A DNA stretch of 64,000 nucleotides from Wurfbainia villosa (lineage: Eukaryota > Streptophyta > Magnoliopsida > Zingiberales > Zingiberaceae): NCBI GenBank assembly GCA_025175895.1, contig CM045990.1, positions 57,537,704-57,601,703 on the forward strand, written 5' to 3'. The notes below the pieces were generated by a model, which was not told the DNA's origin, did no database searches, and saw only the letters and a program-made list of their open reading frames with translations. The position numbers and the translations under genes are program-made. Positions 22,339 through 33,175 of this stretch are shown here, one piece after another; position 1 is the stretch's first letter; every line of letters begins with the position of its first letter.

Positions 22339-24069
22339 ATGACCGGCTCCAACATCCATCCTCCGAAGTTTGAAGGAGAATTCGCTTGGTGGAAGAAGCG
22401 AATGGAGGTATTTTTCGAAACGGATTTTGACATTATGATTACAATGGAATCCGGTTTCGTTTTGCCTAGGGATGAAGAGGGGAAGCCAATAGAGAAATCT
22501 AGGTGGACCAAAAGGCAAAGGGAAGAGCACCTTGCAAATTCAAAAGCCAAGCATCATCTCTTCAATGTGCTCCCCCAACAAGAAATCAACCGAATAGGAG
22601 AATGCCTAAGCGCCAAGGAGATGTGGGAGAAGCTAATTGAGCTTCATGAAGGCACATCCGAGGCAAAGCTAGCAAGGAGAGATCTTCTCCGTTCCCAACT
22701 CTCCAACATTAAATTAGAAAAGGGAGAAAAGGTAACTTCTTTGCATTCTAGATTCAAAGAAATTTTAAATGGACTAACAAGTGTAGGAGAAAGGCTCTCC
22801 AATCGCGATATGATAATGAAGGCCATAGATGCTTTCCCCCGATCATCCAAGGGGAGTTCAATGGTGGACTCATTTTACATTTCAAAAAATCTAGAGGTAA
22901 GTACTCTAGATGAATTTTTCTCCACTATGGAATTACATGAATCTAGGCTTGAAGGAATACAAGAAGAGCCTAGAATTCAACCTTCAAGGGGAGTAGCATT
23001 GTTGGCAAATAAGGGGAAGAAGAAGATAGAGATCCCCTCCTCCTCCGATGATGAAGCCTCCTCCTCCTCTTTGGAGAGCACCGAAGAAGCCTATATGGTA
23101 AGGAAGGTAAGACGTGCTTTTAAGAATTTTAGATTTAATAAATCTAATGATAGGAATAGAAGACCAAGGGGGAAGGTCATATGCTACAATTGCCAAGGAG
23201 AGGGGCATATAAGGGACAATTGTCCCCTCCTAAACAAGAGCAAGGAAGAGAAGAAAAAGAAAGAAGAAAAGAAGAAGAAAAAGGGGAGCAAGAAAAAGAA
23301 GGAAGAGGAGAAGAAGACAAAAGAAAAGGGGAAGACCAAAGCTCTAAAGGCAAGGACTTGGGATGACCCATCCTCATCCTCCTCATCATTATCGGATGAG
23401 GAGAATGCCTTTGTCACCAATTTGGCCTTGATGGCCTTTGATGACTTGGATTGCTCTTCATCCGAAAATGAAGGATCAAGCTCAAGTGGAGAGAGCTCAA
23501 ATGAAGGGGGAGCTTCTACATCTTCATCATCCGAAGAAGAAGAAGAAGACATGGAAACTATGGTAACAAATGCTTCTCTTAAGAAAATAGTTTCCATAAT
23601 CTCTAGTTTAACTAAGGATTTATTTGGCATGAAAAATAAAAATAAAAGCATGCTTAGTCAAATTAAGGATTTAGAGTATAAGCTAGAAAATGCATGCTTA
23701 AATGAAAATAATTCTTCTTGCCATGATGATGCATGCTCACATGACTATATGCCTTTGGATGTTAATGATGCATGCATAGAGGAAAATAGGGCATTAAGGG
23801 AAAAGGTAGATTATTTAACCAAAGCCCTAGAGAAATTCACAATTGGCTCCAACACATTAAATATGATCATTGGGAGCCAAAGAGCTAGCTTCAATAAGAA
23901 GGGCCTAGGATACAAAGAGAAGAAAAATGAAAAGGCCTACAAATGCCTAATAGTTAGGGGACAAGATAAAAAGAAAGTAATTGCTAGAAAATGGATCCCC
24001 AAGGAATATCTAGTGAACCCAATAGGAAAGAACTTATTTTGGGTTCCAAAATCCATCCTTAAGGGTTAG
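22339..24069 (+). CDS. Gag protein of element B
   Basis: An intact 576-residue frame begins 49 bases after the PBS. The N-terminal half is a copia-type Gag domain (FEGEFAWWKKRMEVFFE near residues 12-28, then the helical NVLPQQEINRIGECLSAKEMWEKL stretch). An acidic Ser-rich linker follows, then one CCHC zinc knuckle (CYNCQGEGHIRDNCP from residue 282), a long Lys/Glu-rich stretch (about 300-345) and an Asp/Ser-rich segment. The C-terminus is WIPKEYLVNP...FWVPKSILKG followed by a stop. In SIRE-like elements a WVPK motif lies just ahead of the protease, so the frame ends where protease would begin. It presumably forms the particle and packages RNA; proteolysis and replication would need an autonomous partner. 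Confidence 0.92.
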   Translation: MTGSNIHPPKFEGEFAWWKKRMEVFFETDFDIMITMESGFVLPRDEEGKPIEKSRWTKRQREEHLANSKAKHHLFNVLPQQEINRIGECLSAKEMWEKLIELHEGTSEAKLARRDLLRSQLSNIKLEKGEKVTSLHSRFKEILNGLTSVGERLSNRDMIMKAIDAFPRSSKGSSMVDSFYISKNLEVSTLDEFFSTMELHESRLEGIQEEPRIQPSRGVALLANKGKKKIEIPSSSDDEASSSSLESTEEAYMVRKVRRAFKNFRFNKSNDRNRRPRGKVICYNCQGEGHIRDNCPLLNKSKEEKKKKEEKKKKKGSKKKKEEEKKTKEKGKTKALKARTWDDPSSSSSSLSDEENAFVTNLALMAFDDLDCSSSENEGSSSSGESSNEGGASTSSSSEEEEEDMETMVTNASLKKIVSIISSLTKDLFGMKNKNKSMLSQIKDLEYKLENACLNENNSSCHDDACSHDYMPLDVNDACIEENRALREKVDYLTKALEKFTIGSNTLNMIIGSQRASFNKKGLGYKEKKNEKAYKCLIVRGQDKKKVIARKWIPKEYLVNPIGKNLFWVPKSILKG

Positions 24070-25372
24070 AATAACCCTAGGGTAGTCAACCACATGGACC
24101 TAGCCTATATCATATTTTAGTTAACTTAGGATGACGGGACAACATTTTTTTGATAGTGTTGGGTGATGATAACGTGCCCATAAATAGATAATGTTGCTTA
24201 AATCATGATGATTAATGTAATTGTTACACATATGTACAATCATGATTTATGATTTTGATATTTGGCACGTAATCATGAGAAATAGGGTTGAATCATGCTT
24301 TACGTGATATTTTGTTTATTATCATCATATAATACCTAATGTATGATTATTATTCAATGAATACATGTATTTAATGATCATAATGTGAAATTAAATCATA
24401 TATGCCTTTATGATCATGATGATTGTTGGGTTGATACTTAACCTTGATAGAATTGCATGAATATATTGGTTAAGTATATACAAATACTCCCCCTAGGATG
24501 CATCTCACACTCACTATAGGCTAACTTGATTGCAAACTTAGCATGGGTGAGATGTTAGGATGATACAAATGTCCACTAATGCCTATGGCATTTAGATGAT
24601 CATTTAAAGTATCAAAATAGCAATAATAGACCAATCATGGGGAAGACTTATGTTTAATTCATAGACATATTGCCCAAAGATCATGGTTGAATATTTCATA
24701 TGTTTTCAAAACAATTTCTTAATCTAAAATCTATGTATTCATGTTTTGAAACAATTCAAAGTAAGACTAGGTGTTAAAATGGATACTCTTATGATAAAAA
24801 ACCTAGTAGTTTTTAAAGCTTTTGGATTTTTGGCAAATACATGGAAATATAATGATTTTTCATGAAAACCTATTTTTCACTTATAGATATACTTAAAAGA
24901 AACATGTTCCCCAAATCTCATGATTTTTCGAATTTTCTGGAATTAATAATGCATTTCTAAAATTCATCCAGAAAATCAGAAATTCGGATTCCCTTGTGCG
25001 ATCATTGCCATCGATATGATCGGTGATGAATGGATCAACAAGTACAATAACCTAATTTCATCAGGTTTTGACTGATTTTAATATATGTTTCTCTTTATAC
25101 TTGATGCCATGAGTGTATAAATTAGGATTAATCTTTTTGATGGTGTCAAAGGGGGAGAAATGTATGTTTAAGTAAAGGGGAATATATTTTGGGGGAGAAA
25201 TGATTATGCTTATGATAGGGGGAGAATATTTTTATGGGGAGTTTCATGGATTAAGGGGGAGTTGCATGTTGCTAAATCATGTTTATCTTTACATGCCTTT
25301 CTTACCTTAAAATTTATATCAAATGTTTTTACCTAACTTAAACGGATTGCCACACATCAAAAAGGGGGAGAT
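24070..25372 (+). other. Noncoding 3' internal region of B with repeated polypurine tracts
   Basis: No pol-like frame is seen. Near its end are five polypurine tracts of the GGGGGAG type (25148, 25190, 25216, 25253 and the terminal one at 25359), spaced by a few tens to about 100 bases. Only the last abuts the LTR. Confidence 0.7.
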
Positions 25373-26572
25373 TGTTTGGGCAATCTCTTGCCGTAATATG
25401 GTTTTGATGGTGTGGCAAAGGGTTTAAGTTAGTTTGATATGTTGATTTGATATGTGCGTTGAAGTCGTGCAGGACTTAGTAATTCGCACATGGAGCCATG
25501 GCGAGTTTCACATCTCATGACTCGTGCCTTGAGTCGGTGAAGGATAGCTTTGCGGAAGCCGTGCGCTTGGAGCATTCGAGGGACCGTCGGACGAGAAGCT
25601 TGGAGTGAAGCCGGAGGAAGTAGACTTTGAGGCAAGAGACACGAAGGAGCATTGCAGGGCCGTGCGCCTGATGCTGCCGAGGGACGTGGCCGAGAACGAA
25701 GAGAACTTCGAAGGCAAGGGACTTCGAGAAATGAGAGTGAGCGATTGTAACCCGAGAAGGGGTAGCTCTTAGGTGAAACTTGGCCATTTGGCCAAGTGTC
25801 GGATGGGATTTTCGACACCGCGATCATTGCCATGTCATGGCAATCGGTATCGATCCGAGTCGAATAAAGTTCGACCGTATACGATCGATCGAAGTGTGGC
25901 GTGATCGCCATCGTGGCGATCATTGCCTAAGACATCGATCACCGCTGGGCGGGATCGGTCAATAGGGTTTTAGCCACAGAACCGTTCATAGCCGATCGCG
26001 ACTACGAGGCGATGATCGATGAGGTCCATCAGTCGACTGCCAAGAGTTCCGTTGGACTACAACGGTCGGGATCCGACGTGTTCGGAGGCCGTTGTAGTGA
26101 CGGTAGTCGACTGATGGCGGCCAACGGGAAGAAATCAGCCCTCTCTATAAAAAGAGAGGGTGTGAGCCTTTTAGAGGCTAATGCTTATGCTCCAAGTGAT
26201 CTTCCTAGTGCCCCACAAGCTCTAAACTCTTCTTACTTGTTTTTACTCCATTCTATTTGTAAGAAGAGTGATCTTGATTGTAAAGGTTACCTCCACCTAG
26301 CTTGGTGCAAAGGAGAGACCAATAGTGATTGGCTTTGGAGGAGTGATTCACCTCGGACGAATCGGGATTGTGGATTAGCGGCGTAGCCGTGAACCACGTT
26401 ACATTCTTTGTTAGCGTTTGTATTTTCATTTATTGCTTTGTCTTTATTGTTTATGCTTCTGCTTGCGCTAACGATTGTGTAGACGAGCAAACGAACGAGA
26501 GAATTCCGACATCCATCTGAAGAGGGCTATTCACCCCCCTCTAGCTGGCCGTAACCGATCCCCTACAAGATG

Positions 26573-27250
26573 TTGATTAATTAATTGTCAATAAATTAAT
26601 TAATTGACGGACATTCGTGATCTTAAACATGGGGAGATATTTGTACAATTAATATTTGGAGCCTATAATTATTTATGGGGCTAGTGGAATGGATTATCAT
26701 TAATGGGTCGTACTTTATGTGAGCTTGATCCATTGGGTGGCCAAGATCCAACTCCTCCTCATGATCCCTATTGTAGCCTATTAAAACTCTCATGAAGCCT
26801 AGATCCGATGGTGGGAAATGGAACTCTAGATTCGACGGTTGAGATTAAATCTCTAAATCCGACGGTGGAGATTAAATCTTTAGATCCGACGATTGAGATT
26901 AAATCTCTAGATTTGACGGTGGAGATTAAAAGGAGGCTTAAGCCCAACTCTATAAATAAGGGCTTGGGCGGCAAGGAGAGGGATCATCCAAATAAGGGTT
27001 AGGGTTTTGGAGTTGGCTTGAGAGGAGAGGTGGGCGGCAACCCTAGGGTTTCCTCTTCCTATTAGGCGGCGGCAAGAGATTCTAGGGTTTGGGCTCTTCT
27101 TGGCCGGCGGCAACTCCACCCTCTCTCTCTCTAGATTGGCCGGCAACTCCTCCCTCTCTCTCTCTCTCCTTTGGCCAGCGGCAACCTTTCTTCAAGGTTG
27201 GCCGGCGATCCTATTCTTCTCCTTGGCCGGCGGCAACATCAAGTCCCTTG
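26573..27250 (+). mobile_element. Family A 3' LTR, piece 2 of 3
   Basis: It continues the A LTR after element B. It contains four roughly 30-bp repeats built on 'gagattaaatctctagatccgacggt' (26818-26935), then a TATA-like TATAAATAAGG near 26950 and CT-rich, Gly/Pro-codon-like text. It is interrupted at CCTTG (27246-27250) by element S3 and resumes at 40355. Confidence 0.85.
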
Positions 27251-28722
27251 TGTAGGAGATTTGAGGCCACTAGAGGGGGGGGGGGGTGAATAGCGCGTGA
27301 CCATACGATGATGGAATTTGTTCGCGTTGCTTGTCTACAATCTTGTTAGTATGCAGTGGAATAAATAATAACAAATACAAACACAAGACACAATCACAAC
27401 ACACACAATATAAAGTGGTTCGGAACCAAAACGGTTCCTACTCCACGGATTGGGTTCGTACGAACCCTAGCGATGATACAAACACCGCTAAGCAATAAAA
27501 CTCCTTCTCGACAACAAGTCGGAGGTGGAGAAACCTCGTACAATGAATTACAATAAGTAATACAAAGTAAACAAGCAAATACAAGTGAAAATGTAAAGAA
27601 CACTTTACAAACTAGGGTTTTGAGCGCTTGCTTGTCGGTTGCTTGGATGAGCTTGAAGGATCCTGAAATGCACCTGCAAATCGCCTTCAAATCACCTCAC
27701 CAAAGCTCCCAAAGAACTGATGATGAAATCCTCCATGAGCTCCTCTTTTTATCTTGCGTCGGGATGGATTTTCGCCTGGCAGTCGACTACCATAAGTCCC
27801 CAGTCGACTGCCAACACTGTAGCTGTGAGATAACGACTCAATTCACGCTGGACAAGTTCCAACGGGACTCTTGGCAGTCGACTGACAATATTGGCAATCG
27901 ACTGCTAACGCCTGTAGTCGACTGCCCAGTTGGCTACGGAGCGTTCTGTGCTCGTAACTCAATTGCAGTCGACTGCCATCTCTTGGTAATCGACTGCCGT
28001 CGACATCAGTTGACTGTTCCAATGAGCAGTCGACTGCCAGAGCAATTTTAGCTCTTAAACGATAGTCAAACTCAAGTCGACTCACGGCAGTCGACCGACC
28101 ATAATGCCAATCGACTGCCAACCTCAAAAATGAGGTTTTAACCCAAGTATGATTCCCCCATACTTGCTAGACCACCCTTAGCCTAGACCTAAATGTTCTA
28201 GCCACCTCCATCAGCCTTATGCCTCTCGGATCCCTCCAAGTCATCCATGACTTTTTCATCCATCATGCTAGCCTTCAGGTGCTTCCATCGGCTATGTCAT
28301 GCTAATGATGTCTACACCGCTAAGGCACATTGGACTTACACCGCCAAGACTCCGCTTGGACTTTATGCCGCCAAAATCAAACCCCTTGGACTTCTCAAAT
28401 GCCAAGACTCAAGCTTGGACTTTCCCTTGCCAACCCATGTTGGACTTTCCATGCCAAGACCCATGCTTGGACTTTCCCTTGCCAACCCATGTTGGACTTT
28501 CCATGACAAAACCCATGCTTGGACTTTCCCTTGTGCCAAGTACCCAGGACTTGGACTTTCCCAAATGCCAATTGTCCCACTTGGACTTACCATGCCAAGT
28601 ACTCATGACTTGGACTTTACCATGACAATTACATTATCATATGTTTTTGTCGAAACATCAAAACATCACTCGAGTCAAACTCGAGTCCTGGTCAATTGTG
28701 ACCTGGGCCAATTGTACCAACA
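27251..28722 (-). repeat. 3' LTR of S3
   Basis: 1,472 bp, pairing with 38961-40349. The tract next to it reads AAAAAGGGGGAGAT on the minus strand. Several reading frames over 150 residues cross it (for example 28247-28738), but they only translate the minisatellite in different frames. Confidence 0.9.
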
Positions 28723-29904
28723 ATCTCCCCCTTTTTGATGTTTGACAAAAACCACACAAACCATTGAGTTAGAACACTAACTCAAAACTCTTACCAATTA
28801 TTCCAAATTGGTAATCGCAAACATTTTCCCAAACATTCTTCCCCTTTTTGACATACATCAAAAAGGTTATCTCTCCAAGGAGGTCAAAGTATCATGTCCC
28901 AATGAGATCTTATAATCTCCCCTTTGATTCAAAAATACCTAGGATGCCTACCATCTTTCTAGTGATAAGTCCCATATCACTCAAGAGAGGCAATCCTATA
29001 CTCTCTCTCCCAATTTCCAAATTGGGTTTCTCAAAATCCCATTAATTTTCCCAATTGATGATACTCTCCCAATAACTTCTCCCCCTTCAAGAGGAGAAAC
29101 ACATCCATCATCCCAAGATGGATAACTCCCCCTAAAGGCTTACTCCCCCTTGACCATTGCACCAACAATGTCCTTGGGAAGTCCCTAAGCCAATAGGAAC
29201 TCTAAACCATCAAAAATAAGGTTAAAAGTTCCAACATGAACTCTCCCCACCTTAAATTTGATACAAACCCTAAATAACTCTCCTAATCCATATCCAATGG
29301 ATTTTTACCCTCTCTAATGCTTCCCAAAGCATATCCTAGGGTTAGGAGTGATTAGGAACCTTTACTTAAGCTGAACACGGGCTAAACAACCTTATTTTTC
29401 CTGAAATTAGCTTGGCAGTCGACTACTTACGATGTCGATCATTGCCACTCCATCGATCACCGACCCACCAGGCGATCGGTGAATGAAATTCTTGAATTTC
29501 AGCTATCAGAAATGAATTTTGAAAAGTCATAAGTAATTATACGTATATCGAAAAATCACGAAATTTGATACGTATATTACTTATAGTCAATACAATGGGT
29601 GAAAAATATTTGAAAATTATTTTACCCATAAAATATCAAAATTGATACAAAAATCAAAAGTGAAGAAAAACTTCAAAGTTTTAGCTCACTTTGTATCAAT
29701 CTCATCAATGGTGATTGCTATCAAAAGATAGGCTTCACCAAAGTTTTCTAAAAGAATTCTAAAATGTTTTTGAAAACCTATATTGGATCATATCCCTTGG
29801 GCTATATGTACATGACTTGTACACAAGCTTTCCCAAAGATCCACCATTGAAATTAGATGAGTTTTAGTTCATCTAGATGCAAAAACTACGCACCTTGAAC
29901 TCAA
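28723..29904 (-). other. S3 3' internal region, noncoding, left of nested S2
   Basis: It matches 33900-35066 of S2 in reverse. It has several CTCCCCCTT tracts (polypurine on the minus strand) between 28723 and 29160 and one internal CAGTCGAC site near 29415 followed by a GATC-rich variant block (29430-29485). No coding sequence. Confidence 0.75.
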
Positions 29905-31383
29905 TGTTGGTGCAATCAGCCTAGGTCACGATTGACCAGACTCGAGTTTGACTCGAGTGATGTTTTGATGTTTGACATAGTATGCTTGACATTGATGTTT
30001 GACATTGATGTCGGTTAATATGTTGGGGAGATTGTTGGAGCAATCGACCCGGGTTATAATTGACAGGACTCGAGTTTGACTCGAGGGAGACTTTGATGGT
30101 TGACTAGGGTTGACCATGTGATTATGGGAAAGTCCAAGCATGAGTCTTGGCAAGGTAAAGTCCAAGTCATGGGTATTTGTCATGGAAATTCCAAGTCATG
30201 GGTACTTGGCATGGAAAGTCCAAGCATGGCTCTTGGCATGGAAAGTCCAACATGGGTTGGCAAGGGAAAGTCCAAGCTTGAGTCTTGGCATTTGAGAAGT
30301 CCAAGGGGTGTTGATATTGGCGGCGTAAAGTCCAAGCGGAGTCTTGGCGGCGTAAGTCCAATGTGCCTTGGCGGTGTAGACACCATTAGCATGACATAGC
30401 CGATGGAAGCACTTAAAGGGTAGCGCAATGGATGAACAAGTCATGGATGACTTGGAGGGATACGAGAGGCGTAAGGCTAATGGAGGTGGCTAGAAGGCTT
30501 AGGTCTAGGCTAAGGGTGGTCTAGCAAGTATGGGGACACCATATTTGGGTTAAAACCTCATCTTTGAGGTTGGTAGTCGACTGACATTATGACAGGTTCG
30601 ACTGCTGTGAGTCGACTTGAGTTCGACTACCGTTTAAGAGCTGAAATGGCTCTGGTAGTCGACTGATTATTGGAGCAGTCGACTGCTAGTTGAGTTGCAA
30701 GCACAGAATGCTCCGTAGCTAATTGGGCAGTCGACTACGGGCGTTGGCAGTCGACTGCCAATGTTGGCAGTCGACTGGTGAGAGTCCCGTTGGAACTTGT
30801 CCAATGTGGATTGAGCCGTTGTCTCACAAACTACGTTGTTGGCAATGATCGGGACTTATGGCGATCACAAAGTAAAATCCAGAAGATAAAAAGGGGAGCT
30901 CGTGGAGGATTTCATGATCAGTTCTTAGGGAGCTTTCTTGAGGCAATTTGAAGGCGATTTACAGGTGCATTTCAGGGCCCTTCAACCTCATCCAAGCAAC
31001 CAATAAGCAAAGCGCTCAAACCCTAGTTTTGTAAAGTGTTCTTTGCATTTCCTTTGTATTCGCTTGTATTTCTTTCTTTTATTGTTGTAAAGGTTTGTAC
31101 GAGGTTTCTCCGCCTCCGACTTGTTGTCGAGAAGGAGTTTATTGATTAGTGATTGCATTGACATCGTTAGAGCTCGTTAGAGCTCGATCCGTGGAGTAGG
31201 AACCGTTCGGTTCCGAACCACATTATATTTTTGTGTTCGTGGTTATTTCAATTCGTCATTGCTTGTATTATTACTATTCCGCTGCGCATAACGAGTTTTG
31301 TAGAGACGATCACGAATGATTTCCATCTACGTACGGGCAACGCGCTATTCAACCCCCCTCTAGCGGGCGCACAGGCCTTAACA
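29905..31383 (+). repeat. 5' LTR of S2
   Basis: 1,479 bp, TGTTGG...TTAACA. Minisatellite at about 30125-30360, palindrome cluster 30572-30782, TATA-like GATAAAAAGG at 30885. Near 30840-30870 the sequence is GATC-type where the 3' LTR has CAGTCGACTG-type sites (35958-35992). Confidence 0.9.
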
Positions 31384-31450
31384 AGTGGTATCAGAGCCCG
31401 GGGCTCTTCTACGGACTAACCGCCGGGAGCTAAGACAAAGACGCTAGAGG

Positions 31451-33175
31451 GTGAAGATGGAGTTGGAAGGACAATTAGGTTGGGATATCAACACACCCAT
31501 CCCGTATGCCTTCTATGGACGAGAAGGTTTCAATTCTTGGAAGGCGAGAATTGAAAATTTCTTGATGATGAGGGACTTTGAAGAATGGTCAATTTTAATG
31601 GAGGGATATAGCTATCCAACAGGACCAAAGGGAGGTTTCCTCAAGAAGAAGAAGAAGTGGAGTGAAGATCAACTCCTAGCCTTCGAGAAAAACATGAAGG
31701 TAGTAAAATTTATTCTTGATTTGGTCCCAAATGATATTGTGTGTATGGTAGGGGACTATATGGATTCTAAGGAGTTATGGAGCCAAGTGGCAAAGTTTCA
31801 TGAAAATCCTTCATCAATCCAAGGAGAAGAAGAAGAAGAGGAGTGCTCACCCTCTCAAGCTCAAGCAAGTACATCACCATCTAAAGAGCTTGAGGATTCA
31901 GAGGTCGATAGGGAGTCAACTTCCGGATTGGTGGAGGAAGTGAAAGAGGCATCCACCTCAAGAATTGAGGGGGAGGAGAGAACTTCCACACCGGAACATC
32001 AAGAAGAAGCTTCGACATCCGGTCAAGATGAAGAAGCTCAAAATCCGATTCCGGCACCTTCCACCACCATCCTAGGTAACTCAATCATATCAATTTGTAA
32101 TAAAAATCATATCATATGTTTTGAGTGTAGGGAAGCCGGTCACTACAAGAGCAAGTGCCCAAAGAAGGTTAAGAAAGCTCCTCCGGCACCTAAAAGTCAA
32201 GAAAGGTCAAAGGATGCCGGTTCTCCAAGTCAAAAGAGCAAGGAGCATGTTATATGCTTCAAGTGCAACTCAAAAGGACATTATAGGAATCAATGTCCTA
32301 AGGGGAGGACGAAGACCCAAAAGGGAGCATCACAAGTAGGGGGAGTCACTAAGGCAAACCCTAAGGTATATTTTAATTATGCTCCTTCTTTAGTTAAAAG
32401 TCAAAAGCATGCTAGGAATTTTAATTCTCTTGTAATTTATGAAAAGCATGCTAATAGGAATAAATATTTTTGTTTAGGAGCTAAGAATGTCCACTTAGGA
32501 AATAAGGAGAAATTTGGGACTAATGTCCCTAAAAATATCTTACCTAGGGAATCTATCAAGAAAATAGGAGAACACCTAGGTTTCAATCCTAAATGGACTA
32601 GGCATATGCCTAGAAAGGACAATGCCCAAAGATCAAATCAAAATTCTAAAATTGGGCAATTAGAATTAGAAAACCAAGCCTTGAGGTCAAAGCTTGAAAA
32701 ACTAGAAAAGACCCTCAAGAAGATGCAAAATAAATTTCAAGGGTCTAGTGGTCAAAGTCAAGGGTCAAAACCTCAAAGTCAACATCTAGGACCCAAGAAA
32801 CAAAAGTCAACCAAGAGCAAGAATAGTTTGGGTCACAAACCTAAGCCTAAGGTGGCTTACCATAGTGTTCCATTTGATTATGGAACACAAACTAGGTCTA
32901 GGAAGACCAAGGTCAATAGGGAAGTCATCCCTAAGATTGACCAAAGGTTGTGCCTAGTGGCTAGGGTTTCTAGGAAACCTAGGGTGACCACTAAGAAGGT
33001 TGCAAGGGGAGTTACCTCTAGAGTCAACCTAGGTAATACCACAATGACCAAGGCTAACAAGCCTAGGAGGGTCAGTAGAAGGGTATCTAGGGAGGTTATC
33101 CCTAAGGAATACCTAATTAACCCTAGGAGCTCAAATAGGTTTTGGGTTCCTAAGAGCGTGATTGACTCACGCTAG
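31451..33175 (+). CDS. Gag protein of element S2
   Basis: An intact 574-residue frame starts 53 bases after the PBS. It opens with a copia Gag domain (FYGREGFNSWKARIENFLMMRDFEEW near residues 22-47). A Glu/Ser-rich linker follows, then two CCHC knuckles (CFECREAGHYKSKCP from 223 and CFKCNSKGHYRNQCP from 269), a basic region, a Gln/Lys coiled-coil-like segment (LELENQALRSKLEKLEKTL near 400-420) and a basic tail ending EVIPKEYLINPRSSNRFWVPKSVIDSR, then stop. B Gag has one knuckle; two is a constant trait of S. The start chosen has an alternative Met two codons downstream. Frames in other phases here are shadows. It could supply particle protein for S copies, but cannot reverse transcribe or integrate alone. 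Confidence 0.92.
   Translation: MKMELEGQLGWDINTPIPYAFYGREGFNSWKARIENFLMMRDFEEWSILMEGYSYPTGPKGGFLKKKKKWSEDQLLAFEKNMKVVKFILDLVPNDIVCMVGDYMDSKELWSQVAKFHENPSSIQGEEEEEECSPSQAQASTSPSKELEDSEVDRESTSGLVEEVKEASTSRIEGEERTSTPEHQEEASTSGQDEEAQNPIPAPSTTILGNSIISICNKNHIICFECREAGHYKSKCPKKVKKAPPAPKSQERSKDAGSPSQKSKEHVICFKCNSKGHYRNQCPKGRTKTQKGASQVGGVTKANPKVYFNYAPSLVKSQKHARNFNSLVIYEKHANRNKYFCLGAKNVHLGNKEKFGTNVPKNILPRESIKKIGEHLGFNPKWTRHMPRKDNAQRSNQNSKIGQLELENQALRSKLEKLEKTLKKMQNKFQGSSGQSQGSKPQSQHLGPKKQKSTKSKNSLGHKPKPKVAYHSVPFDYGTQTRSRKTKVNREVIPKIDQRLCLVARVSRKPRVTTKKVARGVTSRVNLGNTTMTKANKPRRVSRRVSREVIPKEYLINPRSSNRFWVPKSVIDSR

Larger units (their letters stand above)
21070..26567 (+). mobile_element. Complete gag-only LTR retrotransposon B
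   Basis: 5' LTR 21070-22276, PBS TGGTATCAGAGC (22279-22290, initiator-Met type), gag 22339-24069, noncoding 24070-25358, polypurine tract 25359-25372 (AAAAAGGGGGAGAT), 3' LTR 25373-26567. The TSD is AGATG (21065-21069, 26568-26572). The empty site is visible in the A LTR at 57811-57830. There is no protease, integrase, RT or RNase H, so it fits the non-autonomous TR-GAG class of SIRE-like copia elements. The LTRs are nearly identical outside one block (about 21510-21820 against 25800-26110). With an open gag this suggests a young insertion. Confidence 0.93.

Noticed and set aside
27778..28110. CRISPR-like array of short palindromic repeats
   Set aside because: The repeats are 10-bp palindromes with irregular spacing inside plant LTRs, without cas genes; a eukaryotic retroelement setting rules it out.
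28247..28738. Reading frames of 60-163 residues in S LTRs rich in LGLSLANPCWTFHAK-like text
   Set aside because: The same DNA gives similar peptides in several frames and both strands because it is a minisatellite; no start context, domain or conservation supports a protein.
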